Part shown: positions 1-9,007 of the stretch, one piece after another | How the letters are laid out: the number at the start of each line of letters is the position of its first letter | Position numbering within the stretch: position 1 is the first letter of the stretch | From: Halalkalibacter alkaliphilus | Lineage (GTDB): Bacteria > Bacillota > Bacilli > Bacillales > Bacillaceae_D | NCBI RefSeq assembly: GCF_023555415.1 | Contig: NZ_JAKRYL010000010.1 | Location: forward strand, 1 to 64,000 | Direction of reading: 5' to 3' | Length of the DNA: 64,000 nt | The notes under the pieces: generated by a model | The model's input: the letters and a program-made list of their open reading frames with translations, nothing else | The model's database searches: none | What the model was told of the DNA's origin: nothing | Position numbers and translations under genes: made by a program

Positions 1-18
1 AACTTCTTGAAATACTCC

Positions 19-350
19 ATGTCCCCCTGTGAGACGAGCTTCTTTTTTTCGTAAACTTCACAGAGTGCTTCTAAGAATAGTATCGTGCCTTCTAGTAGAA
101 GAAAAGAAGTGAGTCCGGACCCTTTCTCTTCGTAACGCAACGTGAATTACTTCTAAAGAACAACTTCATGAATAATCCCCCCCGAAGAAGAGAAATGGCG
201 AGCCAGGACGTTGCCACGCAGGGCACGCTCCGCATGAAAATAGGAGAGACGGACATACGCTGTACATATTAGTAGAGCGCCCGGAGGAACAGCATCTTCC
301 TCGAATGAGTCGATGGTTACTACGTGATTATACTTCTCTGAAAAAACATC
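19..350. repeat. 332-bp tandem repeat, copy 1
   Basis: This is the first complete unit of a direct tandem array. It begins ATGTCCCCCTGTGAGACGAG, and the same string recurs 332 bases later. The 18 bases before it resemble the tail of copy 2 (670s), so the array continues to the left, outside the window. There is no convincing coding potential: open frames are short, lack ribosome binding sites and are not conserved between copies. Function unknown. Confidence 0.9.
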
Positions 351-679
351 ATGTCCCCCTGTGAGACGAGCTTCTTTTTTTTCGTAAACTTCACAGAGTG
401 CTTCTAAGAATAGTATCGTGCCTTCCTAGTAGAAGAAAAGAAGTGAGTCCGAACCCTTTCTCTTCGTAACGCAACGTGAATTACTTCTAAAGAACAACTT
501 CATGAATAATCCCCCCCGTAGAAGAGAAAGGGTGAGCCAGGACGTTTCCAGGCGGGCACGCTCCGCATGAAAATAGGAGAGACGGAGATACGCTGCATAA
601 TAGTAGTGAGCCCGAAGGAACAGCATCTTCCTCGAATAAGCCGATGGTTACAACGTGAAAAGACATCTTGAAAAACTCC
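351..679. repeat. 332-bp tandem repeat, copy 2
   Basis: This is the second unit of the array. The first roughly 155 bases differ from copy 1 by only three changes (one extra T, one extra C and one G-to-A). The second half is clearly more diverged, with many substitutions and small indels. The uneven divergence suggests partial homogenisation or selection on the first half. No gene is recognised. Confidence 0.9.
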
Positions 680-742
680 ATGTCCAATCACCCCCGTAGA
701 AGAGAAAGGGCGAGTCAGGACGTTGCCAAGCAGAGGGTGCTC
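680..742. repeat. 332-bp tandem repeat, truncated third copy
   Basis: It starts with ATGTCC like the other units, then jumps directly to the mid-unit segment (AATCACCCCCGTAGAAGAG), losing about 150 internal bases. It fades out after the segment resembling CAGGACGTTGCCAAGCAG. It is the right-hand, degenerate end of the array. Confidence 0.75.
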
Positions 743-807
743 AAACTAAGAGATGATTGATTGTTATTGTCTAAAAAAAGAGGACAAATAAACAGAAATA
801 ACACTCC

Positions 808-912
808 GACAGAAAATCAAAGAGAACCGACAGTAAATTCACTACTTTGGACAGTAAATCCTCCACTTTCGACAGAATATCCCTCAATTAGGCCAGTAAG
901 GCGTTATGTGCC
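808..912. repeat. 21-bp period tandem repeat, five degenerate units
   Basis: Units start at 808, 829, 850, 871 and 892, exactly 21 bases apart. The common core is GACAGWAAWTC followed by a variable part, often ending ACTTT; the last unit is degenerate (GCCAG). The units lie in a 73-codon open frame (761-982) that would encode heptapeptide repeats. That frame has no ribosome binding site and no recognisable family, so it is not called as a gene. Confidence 0.7.
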
Positions 913-1118
913 TCACTTTTTAACACTATATAGGCGTAGTACTTCACCAAACAAAATCGATACAAGAAAAATGTGGGCTTAAAAAATGAAAAAGTCTCCT
1001 CTGTACAAAGAAACTCTGTATTGAACAGTAGATTCCACCTCTTAAGATGTAATCCCACCGTATATTCCTAGTTGCAATGACAAAATTTAAGATTGACTAT
1101 GAATAAAGTTGGGAAGCT

Positions 1119-1676
1119 ATGACAAACAAAGAGGAAGTAATCACATTAATTGACGAAAACTCAAACCAAATAGAGCAACTCCTTAACCAAAAAATTGATA
1201 TTTGGTTAGAGCATGTTTTATTTACAGGTTTTTGGTGGCTTGGAGTAGCCTTATCCATTGTTCCATGGCTGATTTGGTTTATCTTCAGAAATAACCAAAG
1301 TACTGATCGTTTACTGTACGTAGGTTTTTTTGTTATGGTCACTGCTCTTATCCTTGATGTACTAGGATCTCAATTTGGTTTATGGCATTACAGGTATAAC
1401 GTGATCCCTATAGTACCTAGCTTTCTTCCTTGGGACATCGCTTTAATGCCTGTAACAATCATGTTCTTTTTACAAATTAAGCCTAATATAAATCCGTTGA
1501 TGAAAGCTGTTTTATTTGCTCTAGTCGCATCATATATTGCTGAACCGTTCTTTACCTGGTTAGAAATATATCAACCGAAAACTTGGCGTTATAGTTACTC
1601 AGTTCCCATACAAATCATCATTTATTTAATTGCACATTTTATAAGTCGGAGAAATTGTTTTTCCAAGTTAGATTGA
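1119..1676 (+). CDS. CBO0543-like integral membrane protein
   Basis: A 185-residue protein with a short charged N-terminus (residues 1-28) and about five hydrophobic segments (near 33-55, 66-84, 97-121, 128-147 and 162-178). The pattern and length fit the CBO0543 family of Firmicutes membrane proteins, which has no known function. The segments rich in Trp and Pro around FLPWDIALMP (about 102-111) and the aromatic YIAEPFFTWLE (about 138-148) look family-specific. A GGGAAG element seven bases upstream supports the start. It stands alone between repeat-rich intergenic regions, with no operon partner. The family assignment is from memory and moderately sure. Confidence 0.65.
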   Translation: MTNKEEVITLIDENSNQIEQLLNQKIDIWLEHVLFTGFWWLGVALSIVPWLIWFIFRNNQSTDRLLYVGFFVMVTALILDVLGSQFGLWHYRYNVIPIVPSFLPWDIALMPVTIMFFLQIKPNINPLMKAVLFALVASYIAEPFFTWLEIYQPKTWRYSYSVPIQIIIYLIAHFISRRNCFSKLD

Positions 1677-1798
1677 GCAAAAAAGAGACTAAATCACGTA
1701 ACTCACTCAATTTTTTTTCCTCTTGTTCCACTTCAATATAATGAATGCTCTTAAATCCGAGAAATTATTTTTCCATTGTACTCCAGTGACGAAAAGAC

Positions 1799-1926
1799 CG
1801 AGGGCACTGAAAGGTCCTTTTTAGCGGGTTCGAGGAAGCAGCAATGGCTCCACACGTTGCGCGCCTGCTATGAGAAACCCACTCATAGCAGGCTTTAAGA
1901 CAAAGCGACGGTTCCGCTCATTGCTT
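1799..1926. repeat. hairpin-type dispersed repeat (family R2), copy A
   Basis: A non-coding element with a perfect 11-bp stem, CCTGCTATGAG/CTCATAGCAGG (about 1864-1892), around a 7-base loop. It is flanked by outer arms that are themselves inverted (GCAATGGCTCC near 1841 against GCTCATTGC near 1916). The same sequence recurs at about 31593-31730. It looks like a miniature inverted-repeat element; no transposase is present. Confidence 0.7.
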
Positions 1927-1968
1927 AAAGACCAAGAGGTAAGTATCTACTATCTCTTGGTCTTTTTA
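1927..1968 (+). terminator. intrinsic terminator-like hairpin
   Basis: Perfect 12-bp stem AAAGACCAAGAG/CTCTTGGTCTTT followed by T-rich sequence. It lies between the CBO0543-like gene and bpsA and could end transcripts coming from the left. Confidence 0.75.
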
Positions 1969-2044
1969 CAATCCATTATCATGCATGATTACCCAATATT
2001 TGGTGAAGCTAACGGTAAATTATACGTTAAGGCTAGGTGAGTTT

Positions 2045-3142
2045 ATGCCATCCATTGTTTCCGTAAGTACATTTGAGCCCCCGTATACGTTAAATCAACA
2101 AACAACCACTGAATTTGCTAGAGAGCTTTTTACGGATAGCTATGATGATATTGAACGGTTACTGAAGGTGTTTGCTAATGGCCAAATTGAGGAACGTCAA
2201 TTTTCTGTTCCGATGAATTGGTTTGAAAGCGATCATTCATTACGAGAAAAGAACGATTTATATATTGAGCTGGCTACTTCCTTTTGTGTGGAAGCCATTC
2301 AGAAATGTCTTTATAACCAAGTATTCTTAAAAGAAAAAATAGAAGAAAAAGACGTTGATGCTATCATTTTAGTTTCTAGTTCAGGTATGGCAACTCCTAG
2401 TTTGGATGCAAGAATCATGAATCACCTTCCGTTCTCTCCACATACAAAAAGAATCCCTTTATGGGGGCTTGGGTGTGCAGGGGGAGCTGCAGGAGTGAGT
2501 CGAGCCTATGAATATTGCAAAGCATTTCCAAACGAGAATGCATTAGTTGTTTGTGTAGAGCTTTGCAGTCTAACATTCCAGAGAAATGATCATTCCAAAA
2601 GCAACCTTGTGGGAACATCTTTGTTTGCCGATGGAGTGGCATGTGCATTCGTTATAGGAGATAGATCCGAACTAAGTAGTAAAGTGAAAAAAGAAATACT
2701 GCCGAGCATATTGTCTAGCCAGTCGACGTTAATGCCCCATTCAGAAGATGTAATGGGGTGGAATATCAAAGATTCAGGGTTACATGTCGTCTTTTCAAGA
2801 GATATACCAACCATAATTAAAGATTGGCTAGGTCCGAATGTAACAAATTTTCTTGAGAAAAATCAAATCGGAATGAAGGAAATTACTTCATTTATTGCTC
2901 ATCCAGGTGGGAAGAAAGTACTCGAAGCTTACGTAGAAACGTTAAAACTAGATGAGGCAATGACGAATGTTTCAAAAGAGGTTCTTAGACATCATGGCAA
3001 TATGTCATCGCCAACAGTTCTTTATGTATTGGAGAAATTTATGCTGCAGAACCATTCTGATAGTGAACTCGGTCTCATGGCGGCTCTAGGACCTGGGTTT
3101 TGTTCGGAGTTAGTACTATTACAATGGAAGGAGATACAGTGA
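2045..3142 (+). CDS. type III polyketide synthase (BpsA-like)
   Basis: A chalcone/stilbene synthase-like enzyme that condenses malonyl-CoA units on a long-chain acyl starter, giving alkylpyrones or alkylresorcinols as the B. subtilis BpsA product does. The Cys-His-Asn triad is visible: Cys in GLGCAGGAAG (about residue 144), His in FIAHPGGKK and Asn in HHGNMSSPT. The frame is open from 1985, but the ATG at 2045 is preferred because AGGTGAG lies seven bases upstream; this gives 365 residues, normal for the family. The stop overlaps the start of the next gene, a methyltransferase. The same bpsA-bpsB pair occurs in B. subtilis, which supports the assignment. Confidence 0.9.
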   Translation: MPSIVSVSTFEPPYTLNQQTTTEFARELFTDSYDDIERLLKVFANGQIEERQFSVPMNWFESDHSLREKNDLYIELATSFCVEAIQKCLYNQVFLKEKIEEKDVDAIILVSSSGMATPSLDARIMNHLPFSPHTKRIPLWGLGCAGGAAGVSRAYEYCKAFPNENALVVCVELCSLTFQRNDHSKSNLVGTSLFADGVACAFVIGDRSELSSKVKKEILPSILSSQSTLMPHSEDVMGWNIKDSGLHVVFSRDIPTIIKDWLGPNVTNFLEKNQIGMKEITSFIAHPGGKKVLEAYVETLKLDEAMTNVSKEVLRHHGNMSSPTVLYVLEKFMLQNHSDSELGLMAALGPGFCSELVLLQWKEIQ

Positions 3143-3708
3143 TGCTTGCTATTTATGTGTTTATATTGGTTGTTGTTGTACAAAGAGTGGTTGAAGTAGT
3201 GATTGCTAATCGAAATGCGAAATGGATAAAAAGTCAGGGAGGTTATGAAGTAGGGAAAGATCATTATAAGCAAATAGTTGCTCTACACACCATGTTTTTT
3301 GTTTCATTATTAATAGAAGTTTCTGTCATTGATCGAAGCTTTGTTCTTTGGTCAGTTATCCCGTTACTTGTTTTTCTATTAGCTCAAATGGGGCGTGTTT
3401 GGGCGTTGTCTTCCCTAGGGAGATTTTGGAATACAAGAATTATGGTGTTACCGGGGGCGAAGGTTATAGCAAAAGGGCCATATCGATATTTGCGGCATCC
3501 TAACTATGTGATCGTTGTTACGGAAATAGCGTGTCTTCCGTTAATCTTTCAAGCTTATTGGACAGCAATCGCCTTTACGATCATAAATGCGTTCGTTCTT
3601 TCGGTTCGAATTAAGATGGAGGAAGCGGCTCTTGAGGAAGCTACAAACTACCAGGAAGTGTTTGAAAAGCATAAGAGATTCATTCCTAGCTCAAATTATG
3701 AAGACTAG
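3142..3708 (+). CDS. isoprenylcysteine carboxyl methyltransferase-family protein (BpsB-like)
   Basis: A 188-residue membrane methyltransferase of the ICMT family. In B. subtilis BpsB methylates alkylpyrones made by the partner type III synthase. The signature GPYRYLRHPNYVIVV lies in the C-terminal third, after several hydrophobic segments. The start at 3142 overlaps the bpsA stop (TGATG) and has AAGGAG 9 bases upstream. An upstream in-frame ATG at 3100 lies inside bpsA and is not favoured. Translational coupling suggests joint synthesis with BpsA at the membrane. Confidence 0.88.
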   Translation: MLAIYVFILVVVVQRVVEVVIANRNAKWIKSQGGYEVGKDHYKQIVALHTMFFVSLLIEVSVIDRSFVLWSVIPLLVFLLAQMGRVWALSSLGRFWNTRIMVLPGAKVIAKGPYRYLRHPNYVIVVTEIACLPLIFQAYWTAIAFTIINAFVLSVRIKMEEAALEEATNYQEVFEKHKRFIPSSNYED

Positions 3709-3820
3709 AAAGCGCTTCACTAATTTGAGCTTTCTAACATAGTATCAATAATTCTTGATGTACTTTAGTTAGGAAGATATGATAAATAAACAGGTAGTTT
3801 TAGGGAATGGAGGAACAATA

Positions 3821-4030
3821 TTGGCCAAAAAAAGAAAAGAACGGTTTGAAGTAGGAGAATCAGAAACGATTGAAGCTTGTCTAGATCGAATGAAAGAAGC
3901 GGGATACCAACCTGTAAAAAGGATAGAAAAGCCTATTTTTAAAGAAGAAAAGGTTAACTCTAATAAGGAATACGTACCAATCCGCCAGCAGATTATTTTT
4001 GAAGGGATTTTAGTAGAAGGCGAACAATAA
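3821..4030 (+). CDS. NETI motif-containing protein (YebG-like)
   Basis: A small basic/acidic protein of 69 residues if it starts at TTG 3821, which has GGAGG seven bases upstream. The upstream in-frame ATG at 3779 would add 14 residues that the family lacks. The family motif NETI appears here as SETI (residues about 14-17) followed by EACLDRMKEAGYQPVKRIEKP, typical of YebG. It sits just ahead of the purE riboswitch, as in B. subtilis. Function unknown. Confidence 0.85.
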   Translation: MAKKRKERFEVGESETIEACLDRMKEAGYQPVKRIEKPIFKEEKVNSNKEYVPIRQQIIFEGILVEGEQ

Positions 4031-4062
4031 AAAGTCTGACATTTTTAATGTTCGACATTTTG

Positions 4063-4091
4063 TTGACAGTAACATAGGATGCTTGTAAGAT
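4063..4091 (+). promoter_or_regulatory. purE operon promoter with possible PurR boxes
   Basis: TTGACA (4063-4068), a 17-base spacer and TAAGAT (4086-4091) make a good sigma-A promoter in front of the guanine riboswitch. A GTTCG (4050-4054) and an inverted CGAAC (4105-4109) flank it in A/T-rich context and resemble the core of PurR-binding PurBoxes. The promoter is seen; PurR control is inferred from B. subtilis. Confidence 0.7.
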
Positions 4092-4120
4092 ATACCTATA
4101 AGAACGAACGAAAAACGAAA

Positions 4121-4197
4121 TACGCCTCATATAATCTTGGAGATATGGTCCATAAGTTTCTACCTGACTACCCTAAATAGTCAGACTATGAGGGAAA
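4121..4197 (+). promoter_or_regulatory. guanine-sensing purine riboswitch
   Basis: The aptamer is recognisable by CCTCATATAATCTTGG, AGTTTCTACC and GACTATGAGG, with P1 pairing CCTCAT to ATGAGG. The discriminating base (C at 4186 in GACTATG) is the cytosine that pairs with guanine/hypoxanthine; an adenine switch has T. It controls the purEKBCSQLFMNHD operon through the terminator just downstream. Confidence 0.95.
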
Positions 4198-4235
4198 GCG
4201 GGAGATACTGAGAAGTTATTTTCTCTGTATCGATG

Positions 4236-4301
4236 AAAAGCGTAGGTGCAGCTTCCTTTCTCTCAAAATGAGTAGATTAGAAAGTTGTTCTGCGCTTTTT
4301 T
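4236..4301 (+). terminator. riboswitch expression-platform terminator
   Basis: AAAAGCG...GGTGCAGC pairs with GTTGTTCTGCGCTTTT (G-U pairs included), followed by a T run at 4296-4301. It lies between the aptamer and the purE ribosome binding site, so guanine binding should favour termination. Confidence 0.75.
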
Positions 4302-4350
4302 AATGTCATAATTTAAACAGGATAAAGATAAGTAGTGGAGGAGAGCGACG

Positions 4351-4836
4351 ATGAATCCAAAAATTGGTGTCATAATGGGAAGTACTTCTGACTGGGATAC
4401 AATGAAAGCTGCATGTGACGTTCTTGATGAGTTAGAAATTGCGTATGAGAAGAAAGTAGTTTCAGCGCACCGGACTCCGGATCTCATGTTTCAATATGCT
4501 GAGGAAGCTAGGGACAGAGGCTTAAAGGTCATTATTGCCGGTGCAGGTGGGGCGGCTCATTTGCCAGGAATGGTTGCAGCGAAGACGACAGTACCTGTCA
4601 TTGGTGTTCCTGTTCAATCGAAAGCATTACAAGGTCTTGATTCCTTACTATCGATTGTCCAAATGCCAGGAGGTGTTCCTGTTGCCACTGTAGCGATAGG
4701 CAAAGCGGGTGCTACGAATGCTGGCTTGCTTGCAGCTCAAATGCTAGGTGCTTACGAGACTGAAGTTGCTGATCGCTTAGAAGCAAGACGAGAAAAAACA
4801 AAGCAAGCTGTTCTAGAAAGTAGTGATCAACTATGA
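4351..4836 (+). CDS. purE: N5-carboxyaminoimidazole ribonucleotide mutase
   Basis: Converts N5-CAIR to CAIR in de novo IMP synthesis. The 161-residue length and the motifs [13 protein letters not shown] (residues 6-18), SAHRTP (about 39-44) and [11 protein letters not shown] mark class I PurE, the type that works with PurK. The start has GGAGGAG about 8 bases upstream. It is the first gene of the twelve-gene pur operon, behind the guanine riboswitch. The four-base ATGA overlap with purK implies coupling. Confidence 0.97.
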   Translation: MNPKIGVIMGSTSDWDTMKAACDVLDELEIAYEKKVVSAHRTPDLMFQYAEEARDRGLKVIIAGAGGAAHLPGMVAAKTTVPVIGVPVQSKALQGLDSLLSIVQMPGGVPVATVAIGKAGATNAGLLAAQMLGAYETEVADRLEARREKTKQAVLESSDQL

Positions 4837-5966
4837 GTCGAATCGTTACCCCTGGAGCAACAATAGGGATTATCGGTGGTGGCCAACTTGGGAGAATGAT
4901 GGCAACTGCTGCTAAGCAAATGGGCTACCGGATAGCTGTTTTAGAGCCAACAGAGGATTCACCTTGTGGACAAGTTGCTGATATAGTAATTGAAGCTGCC
5001 TATGATGATGTTACCGGCGCTAAAAAGCTTGCTGAAGTATCAGATGTGATCACTTATGAATTTGAAAATATTGATGAAAAAACAGCAAATTGGCTGACAG
5101 AGCAAGCAGATTTCCCACAAGGTGCAAAGGTATTAGGGATTACTCAGCATCGTTTAAGAGAGAAGGAAGCTATTCAAAATTTAGGGATTCCAGTTGCTCC
5201 TTTTCAGGCCATTCATTCACTAGATGATATAGAAGAGGCAGCAGAAAAGCTTGGCTTCCCAGCTGTGCTAAAAACATGCCGTGGTGGTTATGACGGCAAG
5301 GGACAAAGAGTAGTTCATGATATAGAGCAACTGAAGCAAGGGGCAGAAGAATTACTGAAAAATAGTGAATGTGTGCTAGAGGCTTGGATTCCTTTTTCGC
5401 TAGAACTTTCGGTAATCGTTACACGCTCACGAAACGGAGAGACATCGGTCTTTCCTGTATCGGAAAATGAACATCGAGACAATATTCTCTACCGCTCTCA
5501 TGTTCCAGCTCGAATTGATGAGACGGTAAGTGAGCAAGCGAAGGATATGGCCTTAAAGATTGTAACAGGGTTAGACGTCGTTGGAACACTTGCTGTAGAG
5601 CTTTTTATGCTTGAGGATGGCAGATTATATACTAATGAACTCGCACCACGTCCACATAATTCTGGTCATTATACGATTGAAGCATGCAAAACGTCACAAT
5701 TTGAACAGCATATAAGAGCTGTGTGTGGCTTGCCACTTGGATCTACTCAATTATGGTCTCCTGTTGTTATGGAGAACATTCTTGGTGAGGATTTAGAAGG
5801 TGTACTTCAATCCGTTTCCAATATAAATGATGTGAAACTTCATCTTTATGGTAAAAAAGAAGCGAAAGTAAAAAGAAAAATGGGTCACTTGACGGCAACA
5901 GCTAACTCAGTAGAGGAAGCATGTGAGAAGATAGAGCGACTGCATCAGGTTAATATCCTTAAATAA
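4833..5966 (+). CDS. purK: N5-carboxyaminoimidazole ribonucleotide synthase
   Basis: ATP- and bicarbonate-dependent carboxylation of AIR, producing the substrate of PurE. At 377 residues it has the usual ATP-grasp layout: N-terminal [10 protein letters not shown] (residues 15-24), the central ATP-grasp segment with [18 protein letters not shown], and the active-site [17 protein letters not shown]. It overlaps purE by four bases and ends 32 bases before purB. Confidence 0.97.
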   Translation: MSRIVTPGATIGIIGGGQLGRMMATAAKQMGYRIAVLEPTEDSPCGQVADIVIEAAYDDVTGAKKLAEVSDVITYEFENIDEKTANWLTEQADFPQGAKVLGITQHRLREKEAIQNLGIPVAPFQAIHSLDDIEEAAEKLGFPAVLKTCRGGYDGKGQRVVHDIEQLKQGAEELLKNSECVLEAWIPFSLELSVIVTRSRNGETSVFPVSENEHRDNILYRSHVPARIDETVSEQAKDMALKIVTGLDVVGTLAVELFMLEDGRLYTNELAPRPHNSGHYTIEACKTSQFEQHIRAVCGLPLGSTQLWSPVVMENILGEDLEGVLQSVSNINDVKLHLYGKKEAKVKRKMGHLTATANSVEEACEKIERLHQVNILK

Positions 5967-5998
5967 TACAATTAGATAAAAGCGGAGGCTGGTTATAG

Positions 5999-7297
5999 AT
6001 GATCGAACGTTATACTCGCCCTGAAATGGGAGCTATTTGGACAGAGGAAAACAGATTTCAAGCTTGGTTGGAAGTAGAAATTGTTGCTTGTGAAGCTTGG
6101 GCAGAACTTGGAGAAATTCCAAAAGAAGATGTGAAGAAAATTCGCGAAAATGCAAGCTTTGATATTAATCGTATTAACGAAATTGAGCTAGAAACTCGCC
6201 ATGATGTAGTTGCCTTTACACGTGCCGTTTCTGAAACGTTAGGCGAAGAAAGAAAATGGGTTCACTATGGCTTAACGTCAACAGATGTTGTTGATACAGC
6301 TCTATCTTATCTATTAAAACAAGCTAATGAGATTTTACTTGCTGACATCGAACGTTTTATTGAGATATTAGGAAATAAGGCAAAAGAACATAAATACACA
6401 ATTATGATGGGACGTACACATGGTGTTCACGCAGAGCCAACTACGTTTGGTCTAAAGCTCGCATTATGGTATGAAGAAATGAAGCGTAATTTAGAACGTT
6501 TCAAGCATGCAGCTGAAGGAGTACGCGTTGGAAAGCTTTCTGGAGCTGTTGGTACATTTGCAAATATTGATCCATCAATTGAAGCATTCGTATGTAAAAA
6601 ACTTGGCCTAGAAGCAGCACCAATTTCTACTCAAACTTTGCAACGTGACCGTCATGCCGAATATCTAGCAGCTTTAGCACTTATTGCTACTTCAATTGAA
6701 AAGTTTGCTGTTGAAGTTCGTGGTTTGCAAAAGAGTGAAACAAGAGAAGTAGAAGAGTTCTTTGCAAAAGGGCAAAAAGGTTCGTCAGCTATGCCACATA
6801 AACGTAACCCTATTGGTTCGGAAAATATGACGGGACTAGCTCGAGTGATTCGTGGCTACATGATGACAGCGTATGAGAATGTTCCATTATGGCATGAGCG
6901 TGATATTTCTCATTCATCTGCTGAGCGTATCATTCTTCCAGATGCAACGATTGCTTTAAATTACATGCTAAATCGTTTCGGAAATATTGTTAAGAATTTG
7001 ACGGTATTTCCTGAAAACATGAAGCGTAACATGACTCGCACGTATGGGTTAATTTACTCTCAACGTGTTCTCCTTTCTTTAATTGACAAAGGGATGGTTC
7101 GTGAAGAGGCATATGACTTAGTTCAACCAAAAGCAATGGAAGCTTGGGAAAAAGGTATTCAATTCCGTGAATTAGTTGAAGCGGAAGAGAGAATTACAAG
7201 TGTGTTAACTCCTGATGAAATTGAAGAATGTTTCAACTATGAACACCATATGAAGCATGTAAGTACGATTTTTGCAAGAGTTGGCTTAGAAGACTAA
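5999..7297 (+). CDS. purB: adenylosuccinate lyase
   Basis: Catalyses two beta-eliminations: SAICAR to AICAR plus fumarate, and adenylosuccinate to AMP. The fumarase/aspartase signature [16 protein letters not shown] lies at about residues 261-276, with [11 protein letters not shown] earlier and [10 protein letters not shown] at about 90-100. The 432-residue length is normal. GCGGAGG lies upstream of the ATG. A short hairpin follows the gene before purC. Confidence 0.97.
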   Translation: MIERYTRPEMGAIWTEENRFQAWLEVEIVACEAWAELGEIPKEDVKKIRENASFDINRINEIELETRHDVVAFTRAVSETLGEERKWVHYGLTSTDVVDTALSYLLKQANEILLADIERFIEILGNKAKEHKYTIMMGRTHGVHAEPTTFGLKLALWYEEMKRNLERFKHAAEGVRVGKLSGAVGTFANIDPSIEAFVCKKLGLEAAPISTQTLQRDRHAEYLAALALIATSIEKFAVEVRGLQKSETREVEEFFAKGQKGSSAMPHKRNPIGSENMTGLARVIRGYMMTAYENVPLWHERDISHSSAERIILPDATIALNYMLNRFGNIVKNLTVFPENMKRNMTRTYGLIYSQRVLLSLIDKGMVREEAYDLVQPKAMEAWEKGIQFRELVEAEERITSVLTPDEIEECFNYEHHMKHVSTIFARVGLED

Positions 7298-7302
7298 TAA
7301 AG

Positions 7303-7321
7303 AAAGAGGGCTTGTCCCTCT
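7303..7321 (+). other. intra-operon hairpin between purB and purC
   Basis: AAGAGGG/CCCTCTT stem with a 5-base loop, followed by an A/T-rich tract. It is too weak to be a clear terminator and may mark RNA processing or partial attenuation within the pur transcript. Confidence 0.4.
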
Positions 7322-7365
7322 TGTATATAAAAAATTCCAATATTTCAGTTTTTGGAGGTTGAATC

Positions 7366-8088
7366 ATGGAAAAAGGCGTTTTGCTATATGAAGGAAAAGC
7401 AAAGCAAATCTATCAAACAGGTAATACAGACGAGCTTTGGGTTAGCTATAAAGATGATGCTACTGCATTTAATGGCGAGAAAAAAGAAACACTAACAGGA
7501 AAAGCTAGACTGAATAACGAGATTACTTCTTTAATCTTTTCTTACTTAAATGACAATGGCGTTGACAGCCACTTTATAAAAAGGCTCTCGGAAACAGAAC
7601 AGCTAGTAAAGAAAGTAGAGATTATTCCACTGGAAGTAGTTGTTCGAAACGTAGTCGCAGGCAGTATGGCAAAGCGTCTTGGAATTGAAGAAGGAACAGC
7701 GCTTGAACAGCCAATTGTCGAGTTTTATTACAAAGACGACGCACTTGGAGATCCACTAGTTACAGAAGATCATATTGCAATTTTAAATGCAGCAACAAGC
7801 TCTGATTTAACAATCCTTAAAGAGAAAGCATTGGAAGTAAACAAACATTTGATTAATTTATTCGATAACATGAATGTACGCTTAATTGACTTCAAATTAG
7901 AATTTGGGCGTACAAGTGACAATGAGATTTTGCTTGCAGATGAAATTTCACCTGATACTTGTCGACTTTGGGATAAAGATACAAATCAACGTTTTGACAA
8001 AGATCTATTTAGAAGAAATTTAGGAAGCTTACAAGAAGGTTACCAAGAAATCTTATCACGCTTAGGAGGCGCATCATGTACAAAGTAA
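7366..8088 (+). CDS. purC: phosphoribosylaminoimidazole-succinocarboxamide synthase
   Basis: Makes SAICAR from CAIR, aspartate and ATP. The 240-residue protein has EGKAKQIY near the N-terminus, [10 protein letters not shown] in the middle, and the paired signatures DFKLEFGR and [13 protein letters not shown]. The start has a GGAGG eight bases upstream. Its 3' end overlaps purS by 13 bases. Confidence 0.97.
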   Translation: MEKGVLLYEGKAKQIYQTGNTDELWVSYKDDATAFNGEKKETLTGKARLNNEITSLIFSYLNDNGVDSHFIKRLSETEQLVKKVEIIPLEVVVRNVVAGSMAKRLGIEEGTALEQPIVEFYYKDDALGDPLVTEDHIAILNAATSSDLTILKEKALEVNKHLINLFDNMNVRLIDFKLEFGRTSDNEILLADEISPDTCRLWDKDTNQRFDKDLFRRNLGSLQEGYQEILSRLGGASCTK

Positions 8089-8327
8089 AAGTTTACGTTA
8101 CGTTAAGAGAAAGTGTTCTAGATCCACAAGGAGGAGCTGTGAAACGTGCTCTTCACACAATGGAGTACAAAGAGGTTGAAGAAGTACGCATCGGTAAATA
8201 CATGGAGCTTACAGTAAACAGTACTGATAATGTGGAACAACGTATTGATGAAATGTGTTCAAAATTACTTGCTAATACAGTGATTGAAGATTATCGTTTT
8301 GAAATCGAGGAGGTTGTTCCTTCATGA
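8076..8327 (+). CDS. purS: phosphoribosylformylglycinamidine synthase subunit PurS
   Basis: Small 83-residue subunit that bridges PurQ and PurL in the three-part FGAM synthase of Gram-positive bacteria. The start [19 protein letters not shown] is typical. It overlaps purC upstream (AGGAGG lies inside purC) and overlaps purQ by four bases. Confidence 0.96.
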   Translation: MYKVKVYVTLRESVLDPQGGAVKRALHTMEYKEVEEVRIGKYMELTVNSTDNVEQRIDEMCSKLLANTVIEDYRFEIEEVVPS

Positions 8328-9007
8328 AATTTGCAGTAATTGTTTTTCCTGGTTCGAACTGTGATTCAGATATGTTCTTTGCGATTCAGGATGCCCTGCA
8401 AGAAGAAGTGGCTTATGTTCGCCATGACGAAACATCTTTAGAAGGCTTTGATGGAGTTCTTTTGCCAGGTGGATTTTCATACGGTGATTACCTTCGTTCT
8501 GGAGCGATTGCTTGTTTCTCACCTATCATGGATGCAGTGAAGAAATTTGCAGAAGAAGGAAAGCCAGTTCTTGGGGTTTGTAACGGATTTCAAATGCTTC
8601 TTGAATTAGGACTGCTCCCAGGTGCGATGAAGCGTAACGACGGATTAAAGTTCATTTGCCGTCCGACGGAACTAAAAGTTGAAAACAATGAGACGTTGTT
8701 TACAACAGGGTATGAAAAGGGCGAAGTCATCACAATTCCAGTAGCACACGGTGAAGGTAACTATGAATGTGATGAAAAGACATTAGAGGCATTAGAAGCA
8801 AATAATCAAGTTGTGTTCCGTTATGAACAAGCTATCAACGGATCAAAAGCCGATATTGCAGGAATTACAAACGAACGTGGAAATGTACTCGGAATGATGC
8901 CACACCCTGAACGTGCTGTGGAAGCATTACTTGGCGGCGACGATGGTCTGCGTTTATTTCAATCGATTGTAAGAAATTGGAGGGAATCTCATGTCACTAC
9001 TTCTTGA
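8324..9007 (+). CDS. purQ: phosphoribosylformylglycinamidine synthase, glutaminase subunit PurQ
   Basis: Class I glutamine amidotransferase that supplies ammonia to PurL. The nucleophile Cys86 is in GVCNGFQ, and the His194 and Glu196 partners are in [10 protein letters not shown]. At 227 residues it is the stand-alone PurQ form rather than the large fused PurL type. It overlaps purL by 17 bases. Confidence 0.97.
   Translation: MKFAVIVFPGSNCDSDMFFAIQDALQEEVAYVRHDETSLEGFDGVLLPGGFSYGDYLRSGAIACFSPIMDAVKKFAEEGKPVLGVCNGFQMLLELGLLPGAMKRNDGLKFICRPTELKVENNETLFTTGYEKGEVITIPVAHGEGNYECDEKTLEALEANNQVVFRYEQAINGSKADIAGITNERGNVLGMMPHPERAVEALLGGDDGLRLFQSIVRNWRESHVTTS

Noticed and set aside
426-691. Three overlapping minus-strand open frames in the left tandem array
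   Set aside because: They exist only because of the repeat, are not equally open in copy 1, and lack start signals.
761-982. 73-codon open frame across the 21-bp repeat
   Set aside because: No ribosome binding site, no known family, and the reading frame simply follows the repeat period; treated as a non-coding repeat.
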